A DNA stretch of 64,000 nt from Agrypnia vestita. Lineage: Eukaryota; Arthropoda; Insecta; Trichoptera; Phryganeidae. The notes below the pieces were generated by a model, which did not search any database, was not told the DNA's origin, and was given only the letters and a program-made list of their open reading frames with translations. Position numbers and translations under genes: made by a program. The stretch spans positions 372,001 to 436,000 of the forward strand of contig JADDOH010000477.1 in the NCBI GenBank assembly GCA_016648135.1. The letters run 5' to 3'. This document shows positions 1 to 11,171 of the stretch, piece by piece. Positions within the stretch are counted from its first letter, which is position 1. Every line of letters starts with the position of its first letter.

Positions 1-99
1 ATAGTAAAAAATAAATAAACATGAATTTTTTTTTAAATTAGATTTGTTAGGGTGGTCATGATATATTGTAACGTGACTGTACATCGCAAATGTTAAAGT

Positions 100-232
100 G
101 TATTTTGACTACACCAATTCGCCAAGTTCATTTCGCTCACTAATTGTTTTGGTCGAGTGGAACCAGTTGACTGGAATCGAACCCGCGTCCCGGCGTGCCG
201 ACGCGACCGCGCTCCAGTGACAGCAAATAACT
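100..232 (-). repeat. tRNA-derived SINE-like sequence (family S3)
   Basis: Read on the minus strand, about 221-173 gives a tRNA-like head. A box-A-like stretch near GTCACTGGAGCGCGG is followed some 40 bases on by a good box B, GGTTCGATTCC. The sequence then continues into a non-tRNA body. Internal RNA polymerase III boxes followed by an unrelated tail are the mark of a SINE. No acceptor-stem pairing is evident, so a functional tRNA gene is unlikely. I see no second copy in the window. Confidence 0.45.
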
Positions 233-245
233 ACAAACGGCACAA

Positions 246-900
246 GGGCTCTTTATTATTTACAAAGTGGCCCTGCATAAGGCGGAATCGGCTCCATTTC
301 CATGCCGGCCCCAAACCCATTTCCGGGAGGAGTGGGCTCCACGAGATCGGTTGACCGGATTGATTGGAAGCTGAGGGTAGTTCGGACGGTATCGGGGGTG
401 GCTGGGGGATGGCTGGGAGGGAGCCCTCCAGAGACGGTAATGAACGTGTGAAGGGAATGATATACGCCCGGGGCATTGAAATTTCTCGAATCCGGGGAGC
501 TGCGATAAACGAATTTTGCCATGTCGATCATTTATGATACGGGAATAATTTGAGACGTATCTGTTGTTCACGACGCGAATCGCCGGGAATCTTGGGTGAG
601 AATTACGGAAATAAGAGAAGGTTGCCCGGATGGGGATATGGAGAGGTAATATGGAAAGAATGTGTTTTATGGGGGGTGAAAGAGGAATAGGGAACACAGT
701 TAGAAGCAGCTCTGCAGCTTCCGTACCAGAAAAAGTTAACCTCCGTCGAATCAACGGGCATCGTAAAGAAAAATAGCGGTCTCTGTTTAACGGTGAATCC
801 GAATGTTTTGTCTTAGCTAGCCAACTCGGTCACCAGGGAGGTCGCTGCAACGGCACACGCATCGGGCAAATAAGTGTAAATAGTTTTCGAGATACTTGAG
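246..900. other. Mixed-composition stretch without recognisable gene
   Basis: G+C is higher than in most of the window. Several short open frames exist on the minus strand, but they overlap one another and none shows a known domain. No repeat copy elsewhere in the window was noticed. It may be single-copy host DNA. Confidence 0.4.
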
Positions 901-2020
901 CCTTGCCCGTCGTTTCGACGGATGGTTAGCTTTACCGTTAGTTTTTTTGTTTGAGTGCGCGTGTATATTTTTGACATAAGTTGTGTTGTAGATTTTTACC
1001 ATATCTTCATTAAATAATGATGCGATATCGAAGTTAATAAACCAAGAGTATAGTTTCGAAGACCAAGATGATGCGTCCACCAGTGAGACGGAAAACTTTG
1101 TGCTGGAAGACGATGTCCAAAGTGACGAAAATTATGGGCCATCTAATTCCGAAGTCAAATGAGTACACCTCGAGACTTATCATCAACTGTGGAATAAGTT
1201 CTTATAGAAATTCTAGTACTCTTCCAGGTTCCTCACAGACCAGCGTCATTAAATTGCCTCAAGGGAACATACGAGGTAAAAACCATTTTGTTTAGTCTAC
1301 CAGTGGGCTAGAAATTTATTGCACGCAAAGAATTTATGAAAACACTACACTTTCGACTTGTGGAGCCTTGAATGAAGGCAAGATTGGTAAAAACAACAAT
1401 GCCTACGCAAAAGTGAAAGATAAAATCAAGAGTGTTCTTTCAGCGCAACTATCCATTAGTCAAGACCAATAATCATCAGGCCAAGCTCTTTTTAAGGCTT
1501 GAAAAATAAAGAAGAGCTATCAACTTCTTCAAAACAAGAAAATCATAAAAGAAAAACGTGCGAGAACGTGGCACTACAAGAAAAAGCGTATAAAATTATT
1601 TGTGCCAAATGTAAGGTAGCGATGTATGTCGAACATAAGATTGATTTTTGTACCACATGCTATATATATAAATAAGTTTTTTATTTTAATTACTTTTTTA
1701 TATCATCTTAATTGCCATAAAATACCAATACATAGAAAGTTATATTATTTTTTCTAGTTGATTTTGTATGTTAGAGTTTATGAAAAAATAATGATCTTTT
1801 TTTCCAGAAGTTTTAGAAATTTTACTATAGTTCTTAAATAAATAAGTAAAATTTAATGTATAAGACGTTTTTTTATTGAAAAACCTTTAACTTTACGATA
1901 TTGTAAAGTATCACGTGCATAAAGTTTATATATTTTGCAAAAAAGTACTTTTTCAAGTACCCGTCGTTTCGACGGATGGTTAGCTTTAATGGGGTGCGCC
2001 CAAACGTTAGCTTTCTAGGG
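901..2020 (+). mobile_element. piggyBac-like element remnant, catalytic core deleted
   Basis: The right end reads CTTTCTAGGG followed by TTAA at 2021-2024. This matches the piggyBac terminus (CCCTAGAAAG inverted) and its TTAA target site. About 1014-1170 encodes an acidic leader containing EDDVQSDE, very like the piggyBac transposase N-terminus, and ends at a TGA. About 1601-1674 encodes a cysteine-rich tail (C-x2-C, then EHKIDFC and TTCY), the typical C-terminal zinc-binding domain. The middle, where the three catalytic aspartates should lie, is too short and is broken by stops. No matching left terminus was found. Not functional. Confidence 0.72.
906..934. repeat. 29-bp direct repeat in the piggyBac remnant (second copy 1960-1988)
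   Basis: The 29 bases from CCCGTCG to AGCTTTA at 906-934 recur identically at 1960-1988, in the same orientation. Each contains the palindrome CCGTCGTTTCGACGG. The right-hand copy lies just inside the piggyBac terminus. Subterminal piggyBac repeats are normally inverted, so a direct pair is unexpected. Confidence 0.85.
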
Positions 2021-2371
2021 TTAAGAAGAGAAAAGTTGAAATCAAAATAGAATTAGTAATATTTTCAATGTATGTACTGAGAACACAATGACTTGTCCAT
2101 GGATTAGTCCACTGCGGGATTATTATTTTTTAATCAAGTTATTTTTTATATTACATCAGTCACAGAGAGGCGAAGCTATTCATATGATATATGTGTATAG
2201 AAATCTTTTATATAATAGCCCAGGGCCTACAACCTATATAAGCTGGCTTAAGTCTCTGAAGGAAGTTAAAAAATTGATGTTTAGATGTATTCTATTGCAT
2301 ACGTGTTGAAAGTAAACAGGATTGGGTGGATAAAAGTGATATCTAAAACATAATATGCAATGATTGTGATG

Positions 2372-2372
<1 letters not shown>

Positions 2373-2405
<33 letters not shown>
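2373..2405. repeat. (TA)n microsatellite
   Basis: An uninterrupted TA run inside the PLE endonuclease fragment, at the place where the YIG motif would be expected. Confidence 0.95.
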
Positions 2406-2407
<2 letters not shown>

Positions 2408-2474
2408 GATTATGTGGTAGAGATATAGGCACAAGAATTAAAGAACATCTAAGAGAATTCAGGATAGTATTCGG

Positions 2475-2982
2475 ATATTTAACTATAACTGGTTGCGGAT
2501 ATTTTATATGAACCGTATGTTTTTCCGAAAAACGATTCTCGACGTTTCGTTGAATGCTTATTCAACGTCAACGGAATCTCTGTCCCTTTTGATCAGATTT
2601 GACAAGACAAAAATCTTATCGACAGAACCGCACCTTAAACCCAGATTAGTGAGGGAGTCCATTGAAATATACAAACATCCCAATTTCAATAGAAATGACA
2701 GTAACAAACTATTAAGTATTTGGCGCCCTGTTCTTACGACATTCATTCAACCCTTGAGAAACGTCGCAGTAAAGTACTCCGACGTAACCAGTACATATTG
2801 CGCACTGGCGACTTCTATTGTAGAAGAAGTGAACACTCCACAACAAAGTGCTTATAATTTACGGCCACGAAAGCAGAAATCAGTTCGCCCTCTACCTCCG
2901 CGGTCAACGAAAAGTCGAGAATCGTTTCTCGGTAAAACATACGGTTCGTATAAAATATCCGTAACCAGTTATAGTTAAATAT
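2475..2982. repeat. PLE terminal repeat as inverted arms (2475-2553 and 2904-2982)
   Basis: The two 79-bp arms are near-perfect reverse complements. Each contains AACGATTCTCGACGTTTC or a close variant and the block ACGGTTCGTATAAAATATC. The same blocks occur near 41.8 kb next to a hammerhead-like hairpin. PLEs often leave inverted or tandem copies of their terminal repeat. The open frame between the arms is explained by the PLE tail coding described for this cluster. Confidence 0.8.
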
Positions 2983-3139
2983 GTCTAACGACCGTAATAA
3001 CAACCTTAACTCTTTAGTATCCGGATACTCTGAGATGGCAGACTACTGCATTGAAAATGATCACTATTTTAATAAAAATAATGTTAGGGTCCTACATCTA
3101 GAGCGAAGGGTCGTAAACTGGATGCTCTAGAAATACTAG

Positions 3140-4331
3140 AAATTGATTGAGCAATTAAAAATTGTTTTTGGCAAAGAACCAAAAACTTTTTTGTGCCTTT
3201 GTGGATCTCCGAAAAGCGTACGACAGAGTGATAAGATGAAAGTTAAGTTATGGAAGGTTTTGTCTGAATACGAGGTGAAGAGTAAACGCATACAAGCAAT
3301 TGCATCCCTGTACGAAGGAAGTACTTGCGTGAGAATTAATGGGGCATTCACATCATGGTGTTAAACAGGGATGCGTAATGTCACCATGGCTTTTCAACGT
3401 GTATATGGATAATTGTATGAAAGAACTAAAGGAACTAAAAGTTGGCGCGAAAATGGACGGACTCACCTTATCCTGCCTACTATACGCAGACGACGCAGTA
3501 TTAATGGCTAACAGTGAAGCTGATCTGCAGTGCCTGGTTTCCAGGATGTCCGATGTATGCATGCAAAGTGAACTTCTGATGAATGTCAGCAAATCGAAAG
3601 TAATCGTATTCGAGAGAGACGAAAGAGAGACTTAGTGTGATGTAATTGTAAACAATGAATGCTTAGAACAAGTGAACGAGTTTGTGTATTTGGGAAGTAT
3701 GTTTAGTAGAGACGGCAAGGCTGAGAATGATATGGAAAGGAGAGTGCCTGCGTAAAACAAAGTTAATGGTGCTCTAAATGCAATTATAGTCAATAAAAAT
3801 CTGTCAAAGGAAGCAAGACTAGCCGTACATAATGGCGTTCTAGTGCCAACCCTAATGTATGGAAGTGAAGCCTGGAATTGGCAAAAGAGGAATGAAAGTA
3901 GACTGAATGCGGTAGAAATGCAGTCACTAAGACGCTTGAGTGGAAAATCTTTAGTCGATAGAGTAAGGAATGAACAAATTAGACGTGAATGCAATGCTGG
4001 CTGTAGTGTGGTAGATAGAATAAATAAAGGAGTGCTGAGATGGTTTGGTCATGTAGAACGTATGAACAAGGAAAGGATGGTTAGGTAAATATATGAGGCG
4101 AGTGTTGAAGGCAACAGAAATAAAGGGCGTCCGCGAAAGACCTGACACGACCAGATACTATTGAGGATGGCCCTGTTAAAAGCCGCAACAACCGTAGAAC
4201 TTGTATGAGAAGATGTATGAATGTGGCCGAAGGAAAAGTGGTGTGCCAGGATAGAAGAGTGTGGCGTTCAATCCACTCTGCCTACCCCTACGGGGAAATG
4301 GCGTGATAATTACATAGTTAGTTAGTTAGGT
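3140..4331 (+). pseudogene. LINE copy A: truncated reverse transcriptase, several breaks
   Basis: This is a 5'-truncated non-LTR retrotransposon of the same family as the copy at 54436-56064. Recognisable parts in order are: reverse-transcriptase motif A (3190-3230, damaged), the GVKQGCVMSPW block (about 3357-3395), catalytic YADD (about 3483-3494), and the C-terminal domain with GSEAWNWQKRNES, DRVRNEQIRRE and LRWFGHVERM (3860-4090). Frameshifts near 3230 and 3345 and stops near 3635, 3753 and 4086 interrupt it. The 3' end is a short GTTA repeat (about 4316-4331), not poly(A). The endonuclease domain is absent. Confidence 0.85.
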
Positions 4332-6411
4332 AATTAAAAATAAAAATAACTTAATAAACATTCAAATACCTGCGTCATCCCCATTACTAAAATAAGTATT
4401 AGTATACGTTGTGTATAAATTATTATGTTGATCAAGATATTCCAATCTTTAAATGAAACAGTGCTTAATTAATTAATATTCAAATTAATGATAAAGTTTT
4501 GAAAATATGTATTATTCAAGTTAGATAGGTTAGGTCGACGAATTTTAATAAACTGTCAAAAATGGCGGACTTTCTATGTCCACAAATCTTGTAATCAATA
4601 TTTGGAACAAAAATCGCTTTAAAATTTGACAAAGAAATATATTTCGGATGACAATACAATAATCGTTATTTAATTTTACAAAATCAGTTTAATTATTTGA
4701 CGTTAACACATACTACTATTTGAATGAACTCACTGTACCTTATTGCTGAAATTATAACATCCTTAATTTGTCTCAGTTTTTCACATAACTTCAATTAAAA
4801 TTTAACTTGAGCAACACAAAAAATGAAATTATGGCAAAATCTTAGTAGGTACGTTTGGAATTTTGTGTAAACGGCGCTATCTGGTAGCGATAGTTTCGTG
4901 AGTGACGAACATTGTTAATAGAGATTACTGATTACTGTAAACGATTGATTACTGACATGTTCTTATAATAGAACATACTTGTAGCTAGTTATGTATGTAT
5001 ATGTTTACCTGTGTACTCTTTTCATTTTCATTCATTCATTACATTTTTATTGCAAAAAATATTAGGGGAAGAAAGGAAGTATTATGAGAAGAAAGGAAGG
5101 AGTAATTCTTGTGTATTCATTTTCGATACTTAAAAAATTTATCCCGATAATAATAATTTCATTGTCTATCTATCCGTAACTTCATGTAACGTCCGTTACT
5201 TCCTTTATAAATTTTCTTTTTTAAATAAATAATTTTTTTTTAAGAATCGACACCTAAAAGTACCGTCATTTTTGATGGGTAACACCTGGTTTTTAATAAA
5301 ACTCTTGTTAAGCATTATATTCTGTGTATGTACATAAGTAGTTATTAGGTATCTCTAGCTATACTATGCTTGAAATTTACATTTTTAGTCACTTATTTAA
5401 AAAATAAGTTTTACCGCATAAAGGGACAAATTAAAATTTTTGAATACGAATGAATTTTCGAAAAGCTAATAAAACTTTTACATTTTTTAAAATATTTTCG
5501 AGTAATTTAATCATGTTTTGCACATCTTATTTCTACGAAATTCCACTTTTGCATTAATTGAAAATTCTTTTGCGATTTTAAAATATAATCATTCTTTATA
5601 TTTTGCTTTTTTGACGTATTAGTAAATTATTTGTGTTTGATAAAAAACGGCGACGTTTTAACCATTTTCTAGAAAAGAAATATATATGAATAAATTAGTA
5701 TGTAATTTTTTTCATCTCTGCTTCTTTTCAATTTTCTGATTCTCAGAAATAGATTATTTCTAAAAAAACATTCAATCTACGCCGGTTGATAAATTGTGCG
5801 ATTCATCAGAAGACATATAAAGGTTGTTTTAAATTTAATAAAGTAAATTAAATTTAAATTTAACAATTATGAAAATATTTTTTTTCTCTTAATTTAATTT
5901 TGCAGTACAATAACAGTTAAAATATGTAATGAGTAATAGGTAAACAATAATATTATTGTTTATTTAGTAATACAATAACAGCTTTATTAATTTTTTTACA
6001 AGAATTAGGTGCATATCTATAACTAACAATTTTTACATTTCTTCTTAAATAGATTAAAATTACCTTTATTGACCTATTCCAATTTACCCACTTTCGTCTT
6101 AATCTACTAATTAATGATTTTAATGCTATAATTATTGTAAAAATGGTATAGAATTGTAGTGTATAAGATATATTATGTATTGTATAGTATTATTGATTGT
6201 ATGTGTATTATTAATTATAGATTGTACCTACTACAGATTTTACAGATAAGATTAAGCATATATTAGATTTAGATGTATCATGGATTGTAATGTATATTAT
6301 AGAATACGGAAATTTAAATATGTCAGTTGTTAAAATATTGTTGAATAACAAATGTAAAATACTAGTTTATTAACGTTAAAGTCATATTTACTAACATAAG
6401 AAATAAATAAA
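4332..6411. other. AT-rich stretch without recognisable gene
   Basis: Mostly low-complexity AT DNA. The only repeat seen is at about 5216-5290, a family V (Helitron-like) fragment ending in the hairpin ACCGTCATTTTTGATGGG. No coding signal. Confidence 0.6.
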
Positions 6412-6594
6412 TAGCTTGTTGGTGTAATAGTCATGACGCTCGCATAATGATCTGATGGTCGCTGGTTTGAGTCCCATTCCAGGACACCATTAAGTTAATC
6501 CTATCTCATAGCACAAGCGTTTAGCTTATTTTGAGAATAGTAAGAATATTAATGCGACATGCATTCCGTGTTCGCAACTCTATTAAAAAAAAAA
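6412..6594 (+). repeat. tRNA-derived SINE, family S1
   Basis: Starts TAGCTTGTTGGTGTAATAG (box A region). Box B is near GGTTTGAGTCCC. The body holds the family landmark CATAGCACAAGCGTTTAGC, and an A-rich tail ends near 6594. Further copies lie at 8191-8345, 20116-20303, 20543-20727, 37020-37623 (interrupted), 48893-49060 and 58368-58440. The poly(A) tail suggests mobilisation by a LINE that recognises poly(A), unlike the GTTA-tailed LINE here. Confidence 0.85.
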
Positions 6595-6988
6595 TCTACC
6601 CTAAACTGTCAGGCAATTGTTGAATACAAAATCAATTTTTACCAAAATGTCATTTTGGATCTTGTCAACAGATCGGGGCGTATAGGCATGCTGGCATTGA
6701 ATTTAATTTAATTTTTTCAGACCTCCAAGGTTCCAAGACGTCATCTGCAGAAATCAGATTTTAATATTTTCCGAAAACACTTGACGCCTGGCACCGCAAA
6801 ACGAATTTTATATCGGGCAGTGGAAAGTTTATATGAAATTCGATTAAAACTGAATAACCTTTAACAAAACATCGCGACACAAAGCCGTCTAGACGGGCCG
6901 CCTGCCTCCCTTTCGCGGAGCGAACTCACTTTTAAACCAAATTATAATATGTGACGTACGTACGCTTCCATTTATTTTTATTATTTTT
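6595..6988. other. Possibly single-copy stretch
   Basis: About 6700-6960 is richer in G+C and has no repeat copy that I noticed. No open frame of interest. Candidate host non-coding DNA. Confidence 0.35.
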
Positions 6989-7285
6989 TTATATTTTTTT
7001 ATTACACTCATATTTTAGAATGATGTAATATACATATTTTTTTCGATATTTCTGGGTTGCTTTTTGCAAAACGGCGGCACATTCTCTGAAAATGTATATT
7101 TCGGTGTTTTTTTTTTTAAAAATGTGTTTTTTTTTATTCATTTGTATCAGAATGTATACTCTAGACTGCAACTTTTTAATAAAAAAGCATAAATATTCTA
7201 CACAGAAAATTTTTTTTTTACGAGAATATGGGTTTTTATTATTCATTTTTGTCAAAATGTTTACTCTAGACTGCAATTTTTAGAG
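6989..7285. repeat. Local direct duplication of about 50 bp
   Basis: The block running from TTTTATTCATTTG through CTCTAGACTGCAA occurs at about 7132-7172 and again at about 7237-7277, diverged. The poly(T)-rich setting explains the short open frames on both strands. Not coding. Confidence 0.6.
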
Positions 7286-7290
7286 CAATA

Positions 7291-7795
7291 ACATAGATAG
7301 ATCATTTTTTATTATATAAATGTAATAAACTGAAAATTATTTACAACAATTAATAACATATAAGCATTAATCGATAGGCCACGGCCAAAAAAACATTTTT
7401 AGTGTCATAGGCGGCGCTAATTTTTGATGAATATTTATATGTACGCATAATCTGTTTTTTATACGTATAAAGTATACTTCATTATCTAGAATTCTTACTA
7501 AGGAAATAAAGAAATATTTAATATTAATAAAGTTATAATGTTTTAAATTTGCAAGAAATTTTTACGTTTTTCTTGATTTTAAAACGCTTTTCATAAATAA
7601 TAATAATTTTTACTAAGATATGATTTTAGATAGTGTATTCTATTTATTCCCGTATTTTGGGGATCTACACACGTAATAAAAGTTAGTTCTTTTGGTAAAA
7701 ACACCTTAATATATATTAAAATTAAAAATTACAATGTATAGAATGTGTCAATAAATGACGTAATTATAAAACAGAATCCCGTCGGCAGCGGCGTC
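7291..7795. other. AT-rich stretch without recognisable feature
   Basis: No gene, repeat copy or structured element was recognised. Confidence 0.5.
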
Positions 7796-7990
7796 ATTTA
7801 TTGGCGCATAATAGTCCAACTTTTTTCAGAAAATAATTCAGGAATATTGAAAAAAAAATGTGTTGCTTATCTCCATAACTATTGATATTAGGACATAGAT
7901 GCTTGAACATTTTTGACTCGTAGTTTATTTAGCAATCTAACTGTAAAGTATTATGGACCAGCTCTGTTACACCCTGTATATTTGTAAAAT
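7796..7990 (-). repeat. Foldback family Y, partial copy
   Basis: Contains CTCCATAACTATTGATATTA and TGCTTGAACATTTTTGACTC. These match the right arm of the 507-bp foldback at 49716-50222. Only one arm is present. Confidence 0.55.
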
Positions 7991-8190
7991 TACAAATTTG
8001 TTACGAGTTTGGTACATTATACAAATCTACGTTTCTCTAGCGATTTTTACGGCTGTCTTATAAATTTACATATATTATATATAAATATTTACAGTTGTCG
8101 TGGTCAATCTAAAGGGGTGCTATAGCTTAAGTTATATAACTTATGACATTCTTTCAGAAAATGCGAATATTTAACGATAATTTATTTTAA

Positions 8191-8345
8191 ACGTGTCACA
8201 TCAATATTTTTACTATTTTATATTTTCAATCTGAGCTTAATGCATGTTCTATGAAAGTAGATTAACTTGCTGGTCACCCAGAATAGGATACGAACCATCG
8301 ATCCTTGTATAACTAGAGAGGTTTAACCAATAGATCAACAAGCTA
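8191..8345 (-). repeat. SINE family S1, diverged copy
   Basis: Minus-strand copy. The head TAGCTTGTTGATC lies at 8345 and the body near 8225-8260 holds a degenerate form of the GCACAAGCGTTTAGC landmark. The 3' end is near 8191. Confidence 0.75.
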
Positions 8346-8352
8346 CTCTATA

Positions 8353-8522
8353 TTTTTTTCCACTCCACCACGCCAAGAGGCCCTATTACAGACGCGAGAC
8401 ACAACACAAAACAGCCAGGCTGAGTAAATGACACAATAATTATGACCTCCCCGGAAATCAAACCCGATACCCTCAGAACGAGAATCCAGTATCATGCCTA
8501 CTGGGCTACACGCTCACCAGTA
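8353..8522 (-). repeat. tRNA-derived SINE, family S2
   Basis: On the minus strand the head reads GTGTAGCCCAGTAGGCATG (box A), followed by GGGTTTGATTTCCGG (box B, about 8451-8465) and a non-tRNA body to about 8353. Head and body sequences differ from family S1, which directly abuts it. Confidence 0.65.
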
Positions 8523-8679
8523 GCAATTTTGTTCACTTTTATATTTATTTTATTTTGTAAATAACACCTGCCGTAAATAAAACCTTTAAAAGTACATATT
8601 ACAAATAAATAATAAATTTACACAAAAATAAGTAAACGTTGATTTACAAAATATATAGCAATATAATTTGTTAAATTGT

Positions 8680-8840
8680 TTGTTAAATTAGATTTCACTA
8701 CCAATATGATTGAAAGTGATTATCCCTCACCACACACAAGAATCTTAATTCTTTTTGGTGAGGTTTAACATATAATAATAATTTGATTGTTAATATTTGC
8801 TAGTTATTATTGTTATAAATTAAATTATATCTATTATCTA
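8680..8840 (+). repeat. Dispersed repeat family Q
   Basis: Contains TATGATTGAAAGTGATTATC, CCTCACCACACACAAGAATC and AATTTGATTGTTAATATTTG. The same blocks occur at 56098-56200 with 56790-56860, at 57063-57310 (minus) and at 61860-62200 (plus). No coding content; probably a non-autonomous element. Confidence 0.7.
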
Positions 8841-9111
8841 TGAAATTTAATATAATAATAATATATTCAGGAATAAAACAGTGAAAATCTTGGAATAATC
8901 AAATTTGTAGTGTAAGCAAAGTCAGGCAGTAGATCCCAATAATCAATCCTTTACTGAACATTGAGATACTAATTTAAGGAAAAAGAAAAATTCAAGCACA
9001 AAAAAACCTGCGAAAAATTACAAATCGAGTATTAAATTGTATATTCAAAATGCAAATTAAATACTAGGTAGAAAATTTTTGATGAAAATCTGTAAAGTCT
9101 TCTGAAAATAC

Positions 9112-9400
9112 AGGGTTATTTGTAAAACATTAATAACCTCGCAGTACTATATTGATGTCTTGGTTATGAATCGAAAATGTTAGAGCAGCTTTGTTATGGA
9201 GTGATGCAATATCAAAGTTTTCATTTTATTTCAATATTTCTGATTTATTTTTTACAAAACGTTGAACTGTTATTACAGTTACTTATATCGATTACGAAAA
9301 ATTCATTGGTTTCAATACAAGTAAATTATATCAACTTATATATAACTATAACGAGATATCATCCAGAGACGGCAACCTTGATATACTTTTTATAAAACAG
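9112..9400 (+). repeat. Foldback family Y, single arm
   Basis: Starts ACAGGGTTATTTGTAAAAC and runs through TAATAACCTCGCAG and CGATTACGAAAAATTCATTG. It matches one arm of the foldback at 49716-50222 along most of its length. The small open frame here is incidental. Confidence 0.7.
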
Positions 9401-9837
9401 GCTCAGTTCAAAAGTGAAATATTGATAAACTTGGTTGAGGGTCGCTTGAGCATGTAATACGAATACATGCTCGTCGTAGACATACGGTGTTGACCTTGGA
9501 ACCCAGTGCTCGCCGTAAACTTCTTAATCTAGAAATCATTCCTTAATTGTATTTTTCGATTTGTGATAGCCTTTATTTTGTTCTAAATATTGTTTACAAT
9601 TTATTATTCACTAAGACATTTTTTATAATTAATTAATCATATAAAGTGTATTGTTTATTATGTAAAAATTTGCTCATCAAAAACTCATTTGTAAATTGTA
9701 TTTATTAATTTGCGCTAGTTTTTATATTGTTTTGAATAGTATTAACAATTAATTTTATCATTAATTCTTTATTTATTACATCGTATTTAAAATGTTCTTG
9801 AAAATTCATACTTAGTACTCTATTTTCTATTCAGGTC

Positions 9838-10060
9838 AAAAACCAGGTCCTTTTTGCAAATAGTTTATTTTTAAATTTGTTTTCATATTAGTACTTTATT
9901 AGTTAATCATCGCAGATATTATTTTGTTATTTTCTGTACTTCGATTTATTTTTCGTACTTGTTGTATTCTTTTGAAGAGACCGCTGAAATTTTCAACAAA
10001 TGTATAATCAGTGGTGGAAACAAAGTATATTATTGTGAATTATATTAATAATATTTTAAA
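9838..10060 (+). repeat. PLE-type terminal repeat fragment
   Basis: The block AACCAGGTCCTTTTTGCAAA and the following TTTAAATTTGTTTTCAT match 14163-14220. Like that copy it leads into a degenerate CTTTTGAAGAGACC stretch and a GTGGTGGAAA block. Diverged. Confidence 0.5.
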
Positions 10061-11171
10061 AAATGAGGGTAAACAACACTGTTTTATTCCACTATATTTA
10101 TTTTGAATTGTTGGAACGTTTTCGGGATTTCTCCCATTGTCAATAACAACACGTTTACAACTAAATTAAAAATAATTCGAGACAGAATTTATAGGGATTG
10201 GGTGGGTGTAATGGTGGTGGGGGTTGGGGACGGGGTTAGAATGGATAGGAGTGGGGAGGTTATGGAAGGTTATTTTTTTTTAAATATTAAAAATGAATTT
10301 CCACAATGTTACAAACAAAAAACTTGAACATTTATATTAATAATGTTATCACAGAATCATTTTGCATTTGTTGACGAAGATGATAAGATTCGTTTTTTTT
10401 TTTTTTGAGGAGTGTAAATGTGACTCTAGGTGCATTCAAAGAGCTGCGACACTGCAAAACCTAGCGCGGTCTCTAAGCTTTCATCTTCCAGCACAAAAGT
10501 ACGTCCGGTCTTGTGGGAACTAGCTGTCTATTGGAGTTTACTCTGCGGTACGTCAGACCGCGCAATCTTGGTGGTGTTTGCCCTGTGTCGTCGTGTTTGC
10601 TTTCGTGTTCCTGTCGAGTTCTATTTAAACGATTTCTTTTACATCAACTGAGATTCCAGTCTAACCATTTAGGAGGCCTTTAAATAAATGTTTGAAAATA
10701 AAACTCTTCTTTTCGGTTCTATTTACTAGATACGCGTTTCATCTTAGGTTAGCCTTATCGATCTAACAATTTTAATTATACTTGTTATCATTGACATCGA
10801 TGTTATTCCATTGTAAAATCGGACGTAGTTACGTGAAAAGGATCCAATCCACATTATGCTCAAAAATGACAATCCACAATATGACTAAACTAATACTAAA
10901 TATCGACACTATCGGTTTTTACAAAAGATCCGGGCAAATAACAAATGTTTTGTAATTTTTATCACTTTTAACACCAACACACGTGTAGTATGGCAGATTA
11001 ATTTTTTTTCATCATAAATAATCAAATAAATTTACGTATACCTCGGAAAATACAAAACTACTCCTGACTATACTATTATCAAAAAACAACTTTAAGTCAA
11101 CATCTCTAAAGTGACTTTGTGTGGATTGGATCCTTTTTGCTTAGCTAGGTCCAACTCAGTTTTATCAATTA
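10061..11171. other. Non-coding stretch with a G-rich tract
   Basis: No gene recognised. The G-rich tract at 10199-10235 is listed separately. About 10430-10640 is richer in G+C, with one short unassignable open frame. AATAAA-like signals lie near 10682 and 10698. Confidence 0.4.
10199..10235 (+). other. G-rich tract, possible G-quadruplex
   Basis: Plus strand GGGTGGG, a 12-base loop, then GGGGG, GGGG and GGGG separated by two bases each. Five G tracts allow a quadruplex, but with one long loop. Confidence 0.4.

Larger units (their letters stand above)
2240..3140 (+). mobile_element. Penelope-like retroelement (PLE) fragments, GIY-YIG region
   Basis: Three pieces of PLE C-terminal coding sequence lie in one orientation. 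About 2355-2465 includes CNDC and, after a TA microsatellite, IGTRIKEHLREFR, the conserved GIY-YIG endonuclease block. About 2590-2760 encodes RESIEIYKHPNFNRND and IWRPVL, the usual segment after GIY-YIG. About 2981-3130 encodes a second such tail, with MADYCIENDHYFN and NVRVLHLERR. The reverse-transcriptase part is absent. An arm of an inverted repeat splits the first two pieces. This is a rearranged, non-functional cluster. Confidence 0.65.

Noticed and set aside
2493..2978. 161-codon frame as an independent gene
   Set aside because: It spans PLE endonuclease tail and both terminal-repeat arms. The start lies in repeat sequence.
4310..4331. Telomere-like GTTA repeats
   Set aside because: Only a few units, at the 3' end of a LINE and repeated at its other copies. 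Insect telomeres use TTAGG.
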